DNA of 44,637 bases from the NCBI GenBank assembly GCA_964415045.1, contig CAYPZL010000020.1, positions 1-44,637 on the forward strand, read 5' to 3'. This DNA comes from CAYPZL01 sp964415045 (GTDB taxonomy: Bacteria; Planctomycetota; Phycisphaerae; Sedimentisphaerales; Anaerobacaceae). This document shows positions 1 to 9,598 of the stretch, one piece after another. A model generated the notes under the pieces. The model had not been told where the DNA came from. It was given only the letters and a program-made list of their open reading frames with translations, and made no database searches. Both the position numbers and the translations under genes were made by a program. Position 1 is the first letter of the stretch. Each line of letters starts with the position of its first letter.

Positions 1-73
1 CTGACAATACCACCAAAAAAATCCTACTTCATGCACGCTTGCCGAAATGACACGCCAGACCGAGCCGACCGCT

Positions 74-3000
74 CTACGCCGCGGCCGGCTCGTGGCCGTA
101 CTCGTCGAAACGCACCGCGATCTTCTTGCTGACGCCCTGAGTCTGCATCGTGATGCCGAACAGAACGTCGGCGATGCTCATGGTCCGCTTGGCGTGCGTG
201 ATCACGATGAACTGGCTCTCGATCCCGAAGTCCCTGAGCAACAGGTTGAAACGCTCGTTGTTCGCCTCGTCCAGGGCCGCGTCCACCTCGTCCAGGAAAC
301 AGAACGGAGACGGCTTGGTCCGGAACACGGCGAACAGCAAGGCCAGCGCCGTCATCGACTTCTCACCGCCGCTGAGCAGTGAGATGCTCCGCGTTTCCTT
401 CCCGGGCGGCCGGGCGATGACCTCGATGCCCGCTTCGAGAATGTCGTCGGCGTCTTCGAGAACGATGTCGGCCTTGCCGCCGCCGAAGAGCTTGCGGAAG
501 ATCTGCTGGAAGTTAACGCGAATCTGCTCGAATGTTTCGGCAAACCGCTCGCGGCTCTTCTTGTTGAGCCGGTTGATGAGCTGCTGGAGTTGCGTCTTGC
601 TGGCGTTGAGATCTTCCACCTGGCTGGTCAGGAAGTTATGCCGCTCTTCCAGGCCCTCCTGCTCGTCGATGGCGTCGAGGTTGACGTTGCCGAGCCTCTC
701 GATCTTGCCGCGCAGCTCGGCGATCTCGTTGCGGACCTCTTCCCAGTCTACGTCGCCGGTGGTGCGGCTGCCGAAGACCTCGGCCAGATCGATCTGCAAT
801 TCGTCCCGCACGCGCTCGACCAGGTCCTGCTGGCGGACCTGAAGCTGCCCCAGCTCCACGCGAATATCGTTGATCTTGTGCTCGATCTCCTCCTTCTCGG
901 CACGCTTGGCGCGGACGAGCTCGTCCTTGGTCCTCTGATCGGCCACCAACTGCTCGAGCTCGGCCTGCAGGGAGCGGTTTTTCACCTGGGCCGCCTCTTT
1001 GTCGACGAACAGCTCGGAAACCCGGGCCTCGCAAGCGAGGATATCGCGCCGCGCCTCAGCCAGTTGCCCGCCGCTGGCCTGCACCTCATCTTCGGCGCCG
1101 GCCAACGTGTGCGCGATGGCCTGGATCTGGCCTTGCATCCGCTCGATGATCTGTCTGAGCCCCTTCTGCTGCTCGATCACCTGACCCAACTGCACCTTCA
1201 ACTCGGTCAGCTCCTGCGTGCGACCCAACTGCTGTTCCTTCAGCCCGTCGTAGCGGGTTTCCAGATCCTCGATGTGCGCTCTTCGCTCGTTGTTGACGGT
1301 CTCCAGCTCGTCAAGACGCTGCTTGGAGTCATACTCCTTTTGCACGGATTCGGCGATCTCCGATTCGAGCGAGTCGAGCTCGCTGACGATGAGCGGCTCT
1401 TCCTCTTTCAGACGCGTGATGTCCTGCTCGTAGAGCGCCAGCTTGGAGGTCGCCTGCACCTTTTCCGTGTTCGCTTCATAGATGGCGGTGCGCAAGTCCT
1501 TGCAGAGCTTCTCCAGGTGCGTCTTGGTCTGGGTGTTGCGTTCGACGGTGCTCTCGAGCTCGGCGATCTCGGCATTGATCCCGGCGATGGTCTCCTGCAA
1601 CTGGCTTATACGGCTCTGGCGGGAGATCAGTCCCGCCGCCTTGCCGGCCGGGCCCAGCCGAATCAGCCCGTTGGCGCCGAGCCACTCGCCCTCGAGAGTC
1701 ACAAACGTATAGCCTGCGCGCAAGGCCCCCGGCAACTGCCCCACCGCTGCCAGAGAATCCACCACGAGGGTTTTGCCCAGCAGATTCCAGATCAGGGGGG
1801 CGTACTTGCCCTCGTAGCGCACAAACTCGACGAGCCGCCCGCGGACGAAGGGATACGCCGAGAAGTCCCGCGTGTCCGTAAAGGGCTCCACGGCGTCCAG
1901 ATCGTAGAAATGCACGCGTCCCTCAAGCTTCTCGAGCGTCTCGCGGTCGCTCAGCAGCTTGTCGGCACCGTGAATCAGCAGCACATCCGTATGGTTTTCC
2001 AGAGCCGCTTCCACGGCGGCCGCGTATTGCACGTCCGTGCCGATGCGCTCGGCCAGAATGCCGTCGACGTAGTCCAGCTTGCGTCCCTCATCGCGCTGGG
2101 CCGTCAGGATCGTCTTGACCGCGCCTCCGAGCCCCTCGTGGCGACGCTGCATATCCGTCAACACGGTCAGCTCGCTGCTCAGCGCGCTGCGGGCTTCCTT
2201 GCTGTGGGCCAGCCGCTTGCCCTCCTCGACGATCAAGGTCTCGGCCTCTTCGATCCTCTGCCGCTTGGCCTCCAGGTTCTGTTCCAATTCCGCCAGGACG
2301 CGGGTGATATCGCCGAGCCGGGCGTTGTGTTGGGCTTTCTCGGTCAGCAGGCGTTCGAGCTCGCTCCGCGCCGTCTCGGCCCTGCCGGCCAGCCGATCGC
2401 GCTGATTGGACAGGTTGTTGCGATAGTTGGAGATGCTCTGGATCTCGTTGTGGAGCTGCGCGGTGCGGCGTACGATGTCGATGATGCCCGACTTTTCGTC
2501 ATCCAGCTCGGCTTCCAGCGACGCCAACTGGGCGTCCGCCTCCCGCGCGACCTTCTGCAGTTCCGCAATCGCTTCCCCGCGCTGCGTTACGGTGCGGTCG
2601 CAAGCCGCCAGCTCCTCGCGGTGGCGCGCCAGGTCCGATTTCAGCACGTCTCCCTGCTCGCGCAGGCGCTGAATCTCGGCCCCCGCCGATTCCCTGCGCT
2701 GCTCCAGCTCGGTCATGCGCGAGCGCAGGAAATCGATCCGCTGCAGCTTCTGATCGATCTTGCTCTGGATGGCGACCAGGGCATTGCCGGTTTCGCTGAG
2801 CTTGTGTTCCTTGTCGATGATGTCGTTTCCCAGGCGGCTCATCTCGGCCTCGGCGCCGGCTTCGGCGGCACTGGCGGCCAGCAGAATCTCCTCGGCCTGC
2901 TGCAGCGCCGCCGATTTGCTGTCGAGCCCTTCCTGGTTGTTGCCGTACTCCACGAGCGAATAATTGACCTGCAGCTCTTTGAGCCGCCTGGTGTATTCGA

Positions 3001-3658
3001 GATAGTTGCGCGCCTTGCCCGCCTGGAGCTTGACGCTGCGCAGCCGCTTGCCCACCTCGGCCAGGACGTCGGCCAGACGCAGCAGGTTTTGCTCGGTGCG
3101 CTCCAGCTTGCGCAGGGCCTCTTTCTTGTGCGCCTTGTACTTGCTGATGCCGGCCGCCTCTTCAAAAATCACCCGGCGGTCCGTCTTGGAGGAGCTCACG
3201 AGCAGCTCGACCTGCCCCTGCTCGATGATGGAATACCCTCGGTTCCCGACGCCGGTGTCCATGAACAGTTCGCGGACGTCCTTGAGGCGAGAGACCTTGT
3301 TGTTGATGCGGTACTCGCTTTCGCCACTGCGGTAGATGCGCCGCGAGATCTGGACCTCTTCGGCGTCGATGGCCAGGCGGCCGCTGGCGCTGCCCTCCGG
3401 ATTCGAAAGGACCAGCGTCACCTCCGCCGAGCCGAGCGGCTTGCGGCTGCCGCTGCCCCCGAAAATCACATCCGCCATCTGGTCGGTGCGCAGACTCTTG
3501 GTCCGCTGCTCGCCCAGCACCCACTTGACCGCGTCCACGACGTTGCTCTTGCCGCACCCGTTCGGTCCGACAATTCCCGTCACCGCCGCATCGAAAACGA
3601 ATTCCGTCTTGTCCGCAAAACTCTTGAATCCGTCGAGTATAATCTTCTCAAGTCGCAT
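74..3658 (-). CDS. smc: Chromosome segregation ATPase SMC
   Basis: Structural maintenance of chromosomes protein, the ATPase core of bacterial condensin; it loops and organises DNA so that replicated chromosomes separate. The 1194-residue length is normal for the family. The N-terminal head has the canonical start MRLEKIILDGFKSF and Walker A GPNGCGKS at residues 31-38. Two long coiled-coil arms flank a hinge at roughly residues 510-680. The C-terminal head carries the ABC signature LLSGGEKS from residue 1094 and Walker B FCFLDEVDAALDEAN, with the catalytic Asp-Glu near 1123-1124. The start is set by family homology; the ribosome binding site is weak (AAGGGTGA lies about 15 bases upstream). 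No scpA or scpB is visible nearby. The FlgI-like gene lies 98 bp upstream on the same strand. Identification is secure. Confidence 0.98.
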   Translation of the reverse strand: MRLEKIILDGFKSFADKTEFVFDAAVTGIVGPNGCGKSNVVDAVKWVLGEQRTKSLRTDQMADVIFGGSGSRKPLGSAEVTLVLSNPEGSASGRLAIDAEEVQISRRIYRSGESEYRINNKVSRLKDVRELFMDTGVGNRGYSIIEQGQVELLVSSSKTDRRVIFEEAAGISKYKAHKKEALRKLERTEQNLLRLADVLAEVGKRLRSVKLQAGKARNYLEYTRRLKELQVNYSLVEYGNNQEGLDSKSAALQQAEEILLAASAAEAGAEAEMSRLGNDIIDKEHKLSETGNALVAIQSKIDQKLQRIDFLRSRMTELEQRRESAGAEIQRLREQGDVLKSDLARHREELAACDRTVTQRGEAIAELQKVAREADAQLASLEAELDDEKSGIIDIVRRTAQLHNEIQSISNYRNNLSNQRDRLAGRAETARSELERLLTEKAQHNARLGDITRVLAELEQNLEAKRQRIEEAETLIVEEGKRLAHSKEARSALSSELTVLTDMQRRHEGLGGAVKTILTAQRDEGRKLDYVDGILAERIGTDVQYAAAVEAALENHTDVLLIHGADKLLSDRETLEKLEGRVHFYDLDAVEPFTDTRDFSAYPFVRGRLVEFVRYEGKYAPLIWNLLGKTLVVDSLAAVGQLPGALRAGYTFVTLEGEWLGANGLIRLGPAGKAAGLISRQSRISQLQETIAGINAEIAELESTVERNTQTKTHLEKLCKDLRTAIYEANTEKVQATSKLALYEQDITRLKEEEPLIVSELDSLESEIAESVQKEYDSKQRLDELETVNNERRAHIEDLETRYDGLKEQQLGRTQELTELKVQLGQVIEQQKGLRQIIERMQGQIQAIAHTLAGAEDEVQASGGQLAEARRDILACEARVSELFVDKEAAQVKNRSLQAELEQLVADQRTKDELVRAKRAEKEEIEHKINDIRVELGQLQVRQQDLVERVRDELQIDLAEVFGSRTTGDVDWEEVRNEIAELRGKIERLGNVNLDAIDEQEGLEERHNFLTSQVEDLNASKTQLQQLINRLNKKSRERFAETFEQIRVNFQQIFRKLFGGGKADIVLEDADDILEAGIEVIARPPGKETRSISLLSGGEKSMTALALLFAVFRTKPSPFCFLDEVDAALDEANNERFNLLLRDFGIESQFIVITHAKRTMSIADVLFGITMQTQGVSKKIAVRFDEYGHEPAAA

Positions 3659-3756
3659 AGCTTATTTGATCGTCACCCTTCATAATCAGAAGACAACGCC
3701 CCCTCACAGGGCTGTTTTTTGGGCAGCACGTGTTACTTTTATCGGCCCGAGGGACG

Positions 3757-5379
3757 TCATTTCTTGACAATTAGGCCGATTTTTGGCAGTGGCCCGGCCC
3801 AAAACGCGGCATCGACCGCGTCCTTGGCCACCAACTGCTGCAAAAGCACGGCAATTTCCCCATAGCTGACGCCCAGGCCCGCGGGCGTCCCTTTCGCCGC
3901 CGCAGGCTCGCTTCCCAGGGTCCGCACGATGTCACGAAGGGCGAAGCCCGCCCTGACAGGACCGATAACTCCGAGCCCGGACGGCCGACTCCGCGTGATC
4001 GCCACGTAATCCTGGCCGGCCGGTGAATCGATCAGCACCCCTCCGCCCGGCGATTCCACGAAGAGGTTGTCCCGGCAGATCAGCGGGCCGCCGAAGATGA
4101 CGATACGCGGTTGGCCGCTCCGCGAGACGTAGACCGCCTTGTGCGAGGTCTGCGTCACCTGTTCCAGATAGAAGCTGCGTCCCACAAGCTCCTGTGTCAC
4201 CGCCGGATTCTGCATCCGTCGCAGGTGCTCGTAGGCGGCCAGAACCAGCCGGACATCGTCGTCCCGCAGGAGCCGCTGCACCAACAGCGCCGCGTCTCGG
4301 CGCCGGGCCAGAACGGCGATCGCGTCCAGAGCCCCCCGCCGGTACGGCGAATCCTTGTCCATGACCACGTTGCGCAGCGCCGCCAGCCCCCGGTCATCCT
4401 CGAGGCTCAACATGCACCGCGCCGCCCGGAAGCAGACCTCCTCATCCGAAGAATGCAGCAGCGCCCCGAGCTTGGGCAGACTGGCCCGTCCGATGGCTTC
4501 CAGCGCGATTTCCGCGGCCGCCTTTTCCTCGCCGACGGCCAGGGTGTGCACAAACGTGTTGACTCGCGACTGTATCAGTTCGGACGTCTGCTCCAGATAG
4601 GTGGCCCGCAGCAGCTCGATAAACCGCTCTTTGCGCCAGCGGTACTGCGGAGGGATCCGCAGCTCAATGTCCGTGGGAGAAATGGCCGTGGCGGTGCCGG
4701 AGCCGTAGCGCTCGTTGATCCGATTGCGGAGCTGGTTGGCCACGGCGAAGTGGGCCCGGCGCAACTGCAGGATACTGCGGTACTCGTACGCCGCCCGCCC
4801 GCCGCCGAGCGCGTACCCGGTGGTAAGATCGGGGCTGCCCGTCCCAATCAGGTTTACATAGACCACGCCTTCGACGGTCCCGGCCAGCCGGCCCTTTAGA
4901 CCGACCAGCCCCTCGGGGTACAGTTCCGCCCGGTACAGCCGGCCACCGTTCAAAGAGGTCGCGTCCGACCCTTCCACGGGCGAGACACGGACGTCGAAGC
5001 GTTCGTTCCGCGAAGGAGCGGCCGGAACCACCCCCTCAAGCTGAACGACCGCCGTGTTTCGACTCTGAATGAGCTGTTCCACGTTGACGTGCAGCCCCGC
5101 AAGCTCCGTCCGAACGTAGCGATCCAAATACTTGCGGACCGGCACCGGGCAATGTGACGACCCGGTCCCCGCCAGGCCGGCCACGATCCCGTAGCCCTGC
5201 ACCGGCACCGGCGCCGGGCTCGGCACCTCTGCGACCATACCCACGGTCTGGCCCAACTTCTCGGCCGGCACCAGCTCGATCGGGCTGTCCTTCGCAACTT
5301 CCTTCCGCCGGCAGCCTCCCAACGACAGCAACGCCAGCACACTCACGACAACGAACGTTTTCAATCGGAACACTCTCAT
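3757..5379 (-). CDS. FlgI-like (P-ring) lipoprotein interrupted by HEAT repeats
   Basis: A 540-residue predicted lipoprotein: hydrophobic leader, then lipobox LGGC with Cys23. Residues about 50-260 resemble the N-terminal part of the flagellar P-ring protein FlgI (VQGYGIVAGLAGTGS, then RFDVRVSPVEGSDATSLNGG). Residues about 270-400 look like helical HEAT-type repeats (for example EEVCFRAARCMLSLEDD). The last 80 residues again resemble the FlgI C-terminus (ALRDIVRTLG, then a helix like the FlgI ending LIAILQAL). So a FlgI-like fold appears to hold a HEAT insertion. FlgI itself is periplasmic, about 350-380 residues and not a lipoprotein, and no flagellar gene is present here. The role is unknown; an envelope ring or scaffold is a guess. 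GGAG is only 3 bases before the ATG, so the in-frame GTG at 5373 may be the real start. A perfect 6-bp inverted repeat (GATGAC/GTCATC) lies at 5414-5430, upstream. Confidence 0.75.
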   Translation of the reverse strand: MRVFRLKTFVVVSVLALLSLGGCRRKEVAKDSPIELVPAEKLGQTVGMVAEVPSPAPVPVQGYGIVAGLAGTGSSHCPVPVRKYLDRYVRTELAGLHVNVEQLIQSRNTAVVQLEGVVPAAPSRNERFDVRVSPVEGSDATSLNGGRLYRAELYPEGLVGLKGRLAGTVEGVVYVNLIGTGSPDLTTGYALGGGRAAYEYRSILQLRRAHFAVANQLRNRINERYGSGTATAISPTDIELRIPPQYRWRKERFIELLRATYLEQTSELIQSRVNTFVHTLAVGEEKAAAEIALEAIGRASLPKLGALLHSSDEEVCFRAARCMLSLEDDRGLAALRNVVMDKDSPYRRGALDAIAVLARRRDAALLVQRLLRDDDVRLVLAAYEHLRRMQNPAVTQELVGRSFYLEQVTQTSHKAVYVSRSGQPRIVIFGGPLICRDNLFVESPGGGVLIDSPAGQDYVAITRSRPSGLGVIGPVRAGFALRDIVRTLGSEPAAAKGTPAGLGVSYGEIAVLLQQLVAKDAVDAAFWAGPLPKIGLIVKK

Positions 5380-5585
5380 GTCTCCGCATATATCGCCATA
5401 ACCACAGAATCGGGATGACCGAAAGTCATCGCCATGCTACCCCCTTATCGGATGGCCGTCAACTCTATTCAGGTGCAATCGCAGGGCCCTCCCCGGCACC
5501 ATCCGTCGTCCGCAGCCAAGCCGGCGCGTCGGTAGCCTTCAACGTCCTCCAATGTCAATCGCATCAGGTCTGAGAGAGGCATGCG

Positions 5586-6005
5586 CTACTCGCCGATGAG
5601 CTGGCAGACCACGGTCCGCTGTCGCGCCCGCGTGTCAAAATCCACCAGGATGATCTGCTGCCACGTGCCCAGGACGAGCCGGCCTTCGGTGAAAGGTACG
5701 CTCAGGGAAGGCCCCAGCAGCGTCGCCCGCACGTGCGAATGACCGTTGTCGTCATGCCAGGTCTTTTCGTGCTCATAGGCCCCGGCCTCGGGGGCGATTC
5801 GTTCGAAGGCCGCCGCGAGGTCCGTGTTCGCCAGCCCGGGTTCGTACTCGGTGGTGGTAATCCCCGCCGTCGAGCCGACGTTGAACAACGTGGCCACCCC
5901 GGCCCGCAGACCGGAACCGGCCACCGCCTCAGCCACCGGATCGGTGATATTCACCACGTCGCTGTTGCCTTTCGTGCTGACCTGTACATATTCTGTCTTG
6001 ACCAT
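5586..6005 (-). CDS. YjbQ/UPF0047 family protein
   Basis: A 139-residue member of the YjbQ (UPF0047) family, small trimeric cytoplasmic proteins some of which have weak thiamine-phosphate synthase activity; the physiological role is not settled. Family hallmarks are present: the early block FNVGSTAGITTTEYEPG, the His-rich centre HDDNGHSHVRATLLGPSLSVP, and LVLGTWQQIILVDFD near the C-terminus. The ATG at 6005 is chosen over the in-frame ATG at 6023 because AAAGGTGA (6013-6020) sits 7 bases before 6005, and the family starts at this point. It is a single-gene unit. Confidence 0.88.
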   Translation of the reverse strand: MVKTEYVQVSTKGNSDVVNITDPVAEAVAGSGLRAGVATLFNVGSTAGITTTEYEPGLANTDLAAAFERIAPEAGAYEHEKTWHDDNGHSHVRATLLGPSLSVPFTEGRLVLGTWQQIILVDFDTRARQRTVVCQLIGE

Positions 6006-6048
6006 ATTCGGATCACCTTTCATTCACTGCCGCCGGTCGCGCGGGCCC

Positions 6049-6077
6049 AGACTACCGCAACCGCCCCGCCGCCGCAA
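6049..6077 (-). promoter_or_regulatory. Possible promoter of the YjbQ-family gene
   Basis: On the minus strand, TTGCGG (6072-6077) and TAGTCT (6049-6054) are separated by 17 bases, about 45 bases before the start codon. The -10 box is imperfect. Confidence 0.35.
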
Positions 6078-6207
6078 GGGATTGTCACGCCGGCGCCGGA
6101 AAAACGCCCTCGAAATATATTCGGCAAAAAAGAAGTGAACCACGCGCCCCGCAGCACGTATGCTCCAATTGTGGACATGCAGTGCTTTCTATGAAGGAGT
6201 GCAGAAA

Positions 6208-6411
6208 ATGGCTGACCAAGAGATGCGACGCGAAAAACACTGCGACTGCGAGCGGCACGACCAACACCTGTGCTATATGATCGCCCTCGGCCTCAATGTC
6301 ACGGATGAACGGGAATACCAGAGCCTTGTCGCGGAACCGCACTTCCGCTGCGGTCATTGCGGCCGGACGGCCCGAAGCGAAGACAATCTGTGCGTTCCCG
6401 CCCCTCTCTGA
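6208..6411 (+). CDS. Small Cys/His-rich hypothetical protein
   Basis: A 67-residue protein of unknown function starting MADQEMRREKHCDCERHD. GAAGGAG (6193-6199) lies 8 bases before this ATG; the in-frame ATG further upstream has no such site. The protein contains CDC near the N-terminus, a His/Cys pair in the next stretch, and a CGHCGR knuckle near residue 50. This spacing suggests a bound metal such as zinc, but that is inference. It has no signal peptide or membrane segment and is not in an obvious operon. Confidence 0.65.
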   Translation: MADQEMRREKHCDCERHDQHLCYMIALGLNVTDEREYQSLVAEPHFRCGHCGRTARSEDNLCVPAPL

Positions 6412-6804
6412 ATTCATAGCCCGTAACGTCGCGGCCCGCCCCATGTCCGCCGGTTCCCGCAGGCGACCGCCCCGGACCTGCTGCCCTCGTTGGCCGGCCG
6501 AGATCTCGGCGCCGCCGTCTCAGACCGGTATATTGCCCCCCCCCAGCCATCACACGTCATGGTGCAATCCGGTCCCTGCGCATGAAAGGCGGGCATGATG
6601 AGACCACGAGGGAAAGGCGGTCGGTTCGTGTGGCGTGCCGTTCTGGTCGCCTCGTTATGGAGCAAGCCCGGTTCACCTCGCGCGGTTTCGCAGGCCGGCG
6701 CACTTTTCCGTTGCAATCACACCTGACGCCGGTATCCTTGTCGGCGATGTGTCTGTAGCTCGAAGACAGCGCGAAATGAAACGGCTCACTCGAAGGAGAC
6801 CTTG
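6412..6804. other. Intergenic stretch, no gene seen
   Basis: 393 bp with no convincing coding region on either strand. It includes a run of eight C at about 6534 and, near the right end, the promoter-like pair listed separately. Confidence 0.6.
6711..6738 (+). promoter_or_regulatory. Probable sigma-70-type promoter of the lipoprotein gene
   Basis: TTGCAA (6711-6716) and TATCCT (6733-6738) are spaced 16 bases apart. The expected transcript start near 6745 would leave about 60 bases of leader before the ATG at 6805. Confidence 0.45.
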
Positions 6805-7437
6805 ATGCGAAGGCAAAAGGCCATAGCCGTGCTGGTCGCGGCAGCGATGGCGATGACGTTTCTGGCAGGCTGCGGCAAGAAAGAAGATACGTCCGGGGGG
6901 CAAGCACCGCCCGCCCCCGAAACCGCCCCCGAAGGCGCTGCGGCGCCGCCCGTGGAAAAGCCCGCACCGACTCAGGCAGAGACCCCGGCGGTCGAGGACG
7001 CAAACGCTGCGGCCGAGACAGCGCCCCCCAGCCCCCGATTTCTCGGCGAGGTCCTCGTCTCGTGGAACACGAACAAGAGAGACGAGGCCGTCCAGAAGTT
7101 CCTCGCCATTCAATGGGACGCCCCCACTGCATTTCAGGGCATTCCGATGCTGGTGATGTCCGAGCAACAGTTGGCGGCGCTGTCGCCGGAGCAGCGGGAC
7201 CGCATCGTCAAGGAGACACAGAACCTCAGCGATCTCCTGCGCATCATCGTCGCGCACATGATCGCGACGGGCGAAGCCAAGGCCGCCGCCGGCGATACCG
7301 ACGGCGCCAAGGCCCACTTCGCCGCGGTGCAACGATGCGGAGAGGCCATGGCCAAACCCGGCCGAATGCAGGACGTGCAGGCGATGGGCCAGGCCATAGC
7401 CCAATTAGCCCGGGAAAAGCTCGCCGCCACGCAGTAG
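6805..7437 (+). CDS. Predicted lipoprotein, unknown function
   Basis: A 210-residue secreted lipoprotein. The leader MRRQKAIAVLVAAAMAMTF is followed by lipobox LAGC, so Cys would be acylated at about residue 23. After the lipobox come charged residues, then a Pro/Ala/Glu-rich low-complexity linker up to about residue 75, probably spanning the periplasm. The rest is a predicted helical domain (SEQQLAALSPEQRDRIVKET and following). No known family was recognised. AAGGAG (6793-6798) lies 6 bases before the ATG, which rules out the TTG codon one position upstream. Confidence 0.8.
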   Translation: MRRQKAIAVLVAAAMAMTFLAGCGKKEDTSGGQAPPAPETAPEGAAAPPVEKPAPTQAETPAVEDANAAAETAPPSPRFLGEVLVSWNTNKRDEAVQKFLAIQWDAPTAFQGIPMLVMSEQQLAALSPEQRDRIVKETQNLSDLLRIIVAHMIATGEAKAAAGDTDGAKAHFAAVQRCGEAMAKPGRMQDVQAMGQAIAQLAREKLAATQ

Positions 7438-7463
7438 TGCTCTGACCCAACTTATTGGACGGT

Positions 7464-7492
7464 TGTCATGCGGAACAAAGTGAAGCATCCGG
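7464..7492 (+). repeat. Single copy of a dispersed GTCATGC-type repeat
   Basis: The segment TTGTCATGCGGAACAAAG continuing to TGAAGCATCC matches each arm of the inverted repeat at 12928-13025. It lies in the 235-bp gap between two convergent genes. The rest of the gap holds nothing recognised. Confidence 0.55.
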
Positions 7493-7672
7493 GCTGAGAA
7501 GGAGAAGTCTGCATTGTACGAGAAGAAACGTACGGTGTCCAATCCTTCGCGTCCGCCCAGGATGCCAATCCTCGTATGACGAACGACAGAGCCGTACGAC
7601 GACTCATTCAACCATCCGGACCGCGATGCGGGTCTCTCTGCCGCGCATCTCATAGCTGCACCGTTGGCGCCG

Positions 7673-9598
7673 TCACTGTGCCGGCTGGGCGAACAGACTG
7701 ACGGTAGCCACCTGCACGTCCTTGGAGCCGCCCGGGATACCGCTGAGGTCCAGGCCCTCGGCCCTGACCCAGAGCGTCGTCCTCGACTGGCCCGGACCGA
7801 CGACGTCCGGGTCCAGCCACGCCGTCCATTTCCCGTTGATAGACGGATCGGGCGTCACCTGGGCGGTCAGCCGCGCTCTGAAATTCGATTCCAGCGGCAA
7901 CTCGATGCTGCCGATGAACGTATTGGAAGCGCCGGGATCGACCAGTAGCGGGAAGCAGCGTCCTCCGATACAGACGATCAGATCGACGTTCGGTCCCGGA
8001 CCGGGCTTCTGTCCGAGCTGCTCGTACGCTCCCATGTCCACCTGCATCTGCTCGATGCGCGGCTCGCCGTCCAGATCGACGGGCAGCGGTTCGGTGACGT
8101 CGGTGTCCTCATCGAGATCGAAGATATCGGCCGGCAATGCGGCGTCGCTGCCGGCGTCGATGGCCGGCGACGTGGCCTGGAGCCGGTAGTTCCCGTCGAT
8201 CCACTCGCCCTCGATGCTACGGGCGCCGGGGCTGACGAATTGCGGATCGGCGTCGATGTTGCCGGTGCCGGGCCAGCCGCCCTCGACGGCGCTGTAGCTC
8301 ACCGCGACCGCACCGGGATTGTTGCTCCACAGCTCATCGCCGCCGTTGTAGAGGATGCAATTGGCCGCCTCGATATTGGATGCGGCCGTAAAGTCCCAGC
8401 TAAAGCTGGCGATGGCCCGTCCCGTCGGCGAGAGGTTGTCGGCCACCGTGGAATTGATCAGGGTCAGATTGCCGTTGAGGTTGTAGACGGCCGCGCCGCC
8501 GGCAATCTCGGCGTACCCGGCGGTGTTGCCCACGATCCGTACGTTGTGCATCGTCGCGTCGCCCTCGGAGTTGTAGAGCCCGCCGCCCAGCACAAAGGCG
8601 CGGTTGCCCACCAACTGGGTGTTGACCATCGCCAGCGGTCCGCCTTCATTCATGATCGCGCCTCCGAAGGCGGCGGTGTTGCCCTTGAAGGTGCAGTCCA
8701 CGATTTCCATATGGCCTCCCGGATTGTACAGTCCGCCGCCGTAATGCCGGGCGCCGGGGCCGTCGGCGTTTCCGGCCGTGACCGTGAAGCCGTCCAATAC
8801 CGCCCCCGAGTGGCCCGCGGGCCCGGTGACGACGTGATAGCTGTTGTCGTCGCGGTTCAGGATGCCCCACAGGTCGTTGCCGCCCAGGTCTCCCATCAGG
8901 ATCGTCTCGTAGAGAAGCAGGTCGCGTGCGTCGGGATCGGGCTCTCCGTACCCACCGAAGCCGCCCCGGACGACGAGGCCGTCGGCGAGCTGGAAGGTCG
9001 ATTCGCGGTCGCCGGCGGTGACGCCCGGCCCGTCGTCAGGCTTGTAGATGCCCTGGGCCACGCGGATCTCGTCCCCGCTGTTGGCTACCTCGAGCGCCTC
9101 CTGGAGGGTGCGAAAAGCCGTCGCCCAGTTCTTGCCGTTGTGCAGGGGCCCAGGTGCGTCGGCGTCGACGTGGTGGGCCACCGCATCCAGCACGGTAAAC
9201 CGGATATTGAAATCTATCTCCTTGGAGAGACTTGCGAACAGCCACTCTCCCGGGGCCAGCGGTCCGAACTCGCCTTCGAGACCGGACACCGGGTCCCAGA
9301 TCGTCGGGCAGATCGTCGGGGCCGGCGGTCGAAACCACAACAAGATCGCCCGCGAGCCCGGATCGATCAGCAGTTCCGGCGTGCCTCCCAACTGGCCCTC
9401 GCCCACGCACGAATTCGAGTAGACATCCGTCGGGCCCGAGAAGGTGATGACATCCGAAGTGCTGGGGTCCGCCGGGTCGATGTTCCATTGCTTGGGCGAA
9501 GACTGGCCCGAAATCCATGAGACGCGGGCCGCCTCGGCCACGCTCCAAACCCCGGAAAGCAAGAGAAATGTACCTGCGATCATCTTCCGCGTATTCAT
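7673..9598 (-). CDS. Secreted right-handed beta-helix protein with choice-of-anchor Q ending
   Basis: A 641-residue exported protein. An N-terminal signal peptide (MNTRKMIAGTFLLLSGVWS) is followed by a unique domain to about residue 140. Then comes a parallel beta-helix region containing the pattern WATAFRTLQEALEVANSGDEI typical of this class, and repeated GNTA / GGAI / GGGLYN turns like those of chlamydial Pmp proteins. The segment ending near residue 535 (SPAIDAGSDA, VDLDGEPRI, VDMGAYE) matches choice-of-anchor Q domains. A beta-rich domain of about 100 residues ends the protein. Such proteins are usually cell-surface or secreted and may bind or cleave polysaccharide; no catalytic residues were identified. 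It is divergent from the sulfatase gene, with 401 bp between them. Confidence 0.85.
   Translation of the reverse strand: MNTRKMIAGTFLLLSGVWSVAEAARVSWISGQSSPKQWNIDPADPSTSDVITFSGPTDVYSNSCVGEGQLGGTPELLIDPGSRAILLWFRPPAPTICPTIWDPVSGLEGEFGPLAPGEWLFASLSKEIDFNIRFTVLDAVAHHVDADAPGPLHNGKNWATAFRTLQEALEVANSGDEIRVAQGIYKPDDGPGVTAGDRESTFQLADGLVVRGGFGGYGEPDPDARDLLLYETILMGDLGGNDLWGILNRDDNSYHVVTGPAGHSGAVLDGFTVTAGNADGPGARHYGGGLYNPGGHMEIVDCTFKGNTAAFGGAIMNEGGPLAMVNTQLVGNRAFVLGGGLYNSEGDATMHNVRIVGNTAGYAEIAGGAAVYNLNGNLTLINSTVADNLSPTGRAIASFSWDFTAASNIEAANCILYNGGDELWSNNPGAVAVSYSAVEGGWPGTGNIDADPQFVSPGARSIEGEWIDGNYRLQATSPAIDAGSDAALPADIFDLDEDTDVTEPLPVDLDGEPRIEQMQVDMGAYEQLGQKPGPGPNVDLIVCIGGRCFPLLVDPGASNTFIGSIELPLESNFRARLTAQVTPDPSINGKWTAWLDPDVVGPGQSRTTLWVRAEGLDLSGIPGGSKDVQVATVSLFAQPAQ

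Noticed and set aside
590..3685. Very long open frame opposite smc (plus strand)
   Set aside because: It is a high-GC antisense shadow: no family match, Leu/Gly/Arg-biased, and fully covered by a certain smc gene. Similar shadows oppose carB (33983-35680) and gltB (40829-42901).
3690..3722. Possible plus-strand terminator (GCCC...GGGC then TTTTTT)
   Set aside because: Stem only four clean pairs, and both neighbouring genes are on the minus strand, so there is no transcript for it to end.
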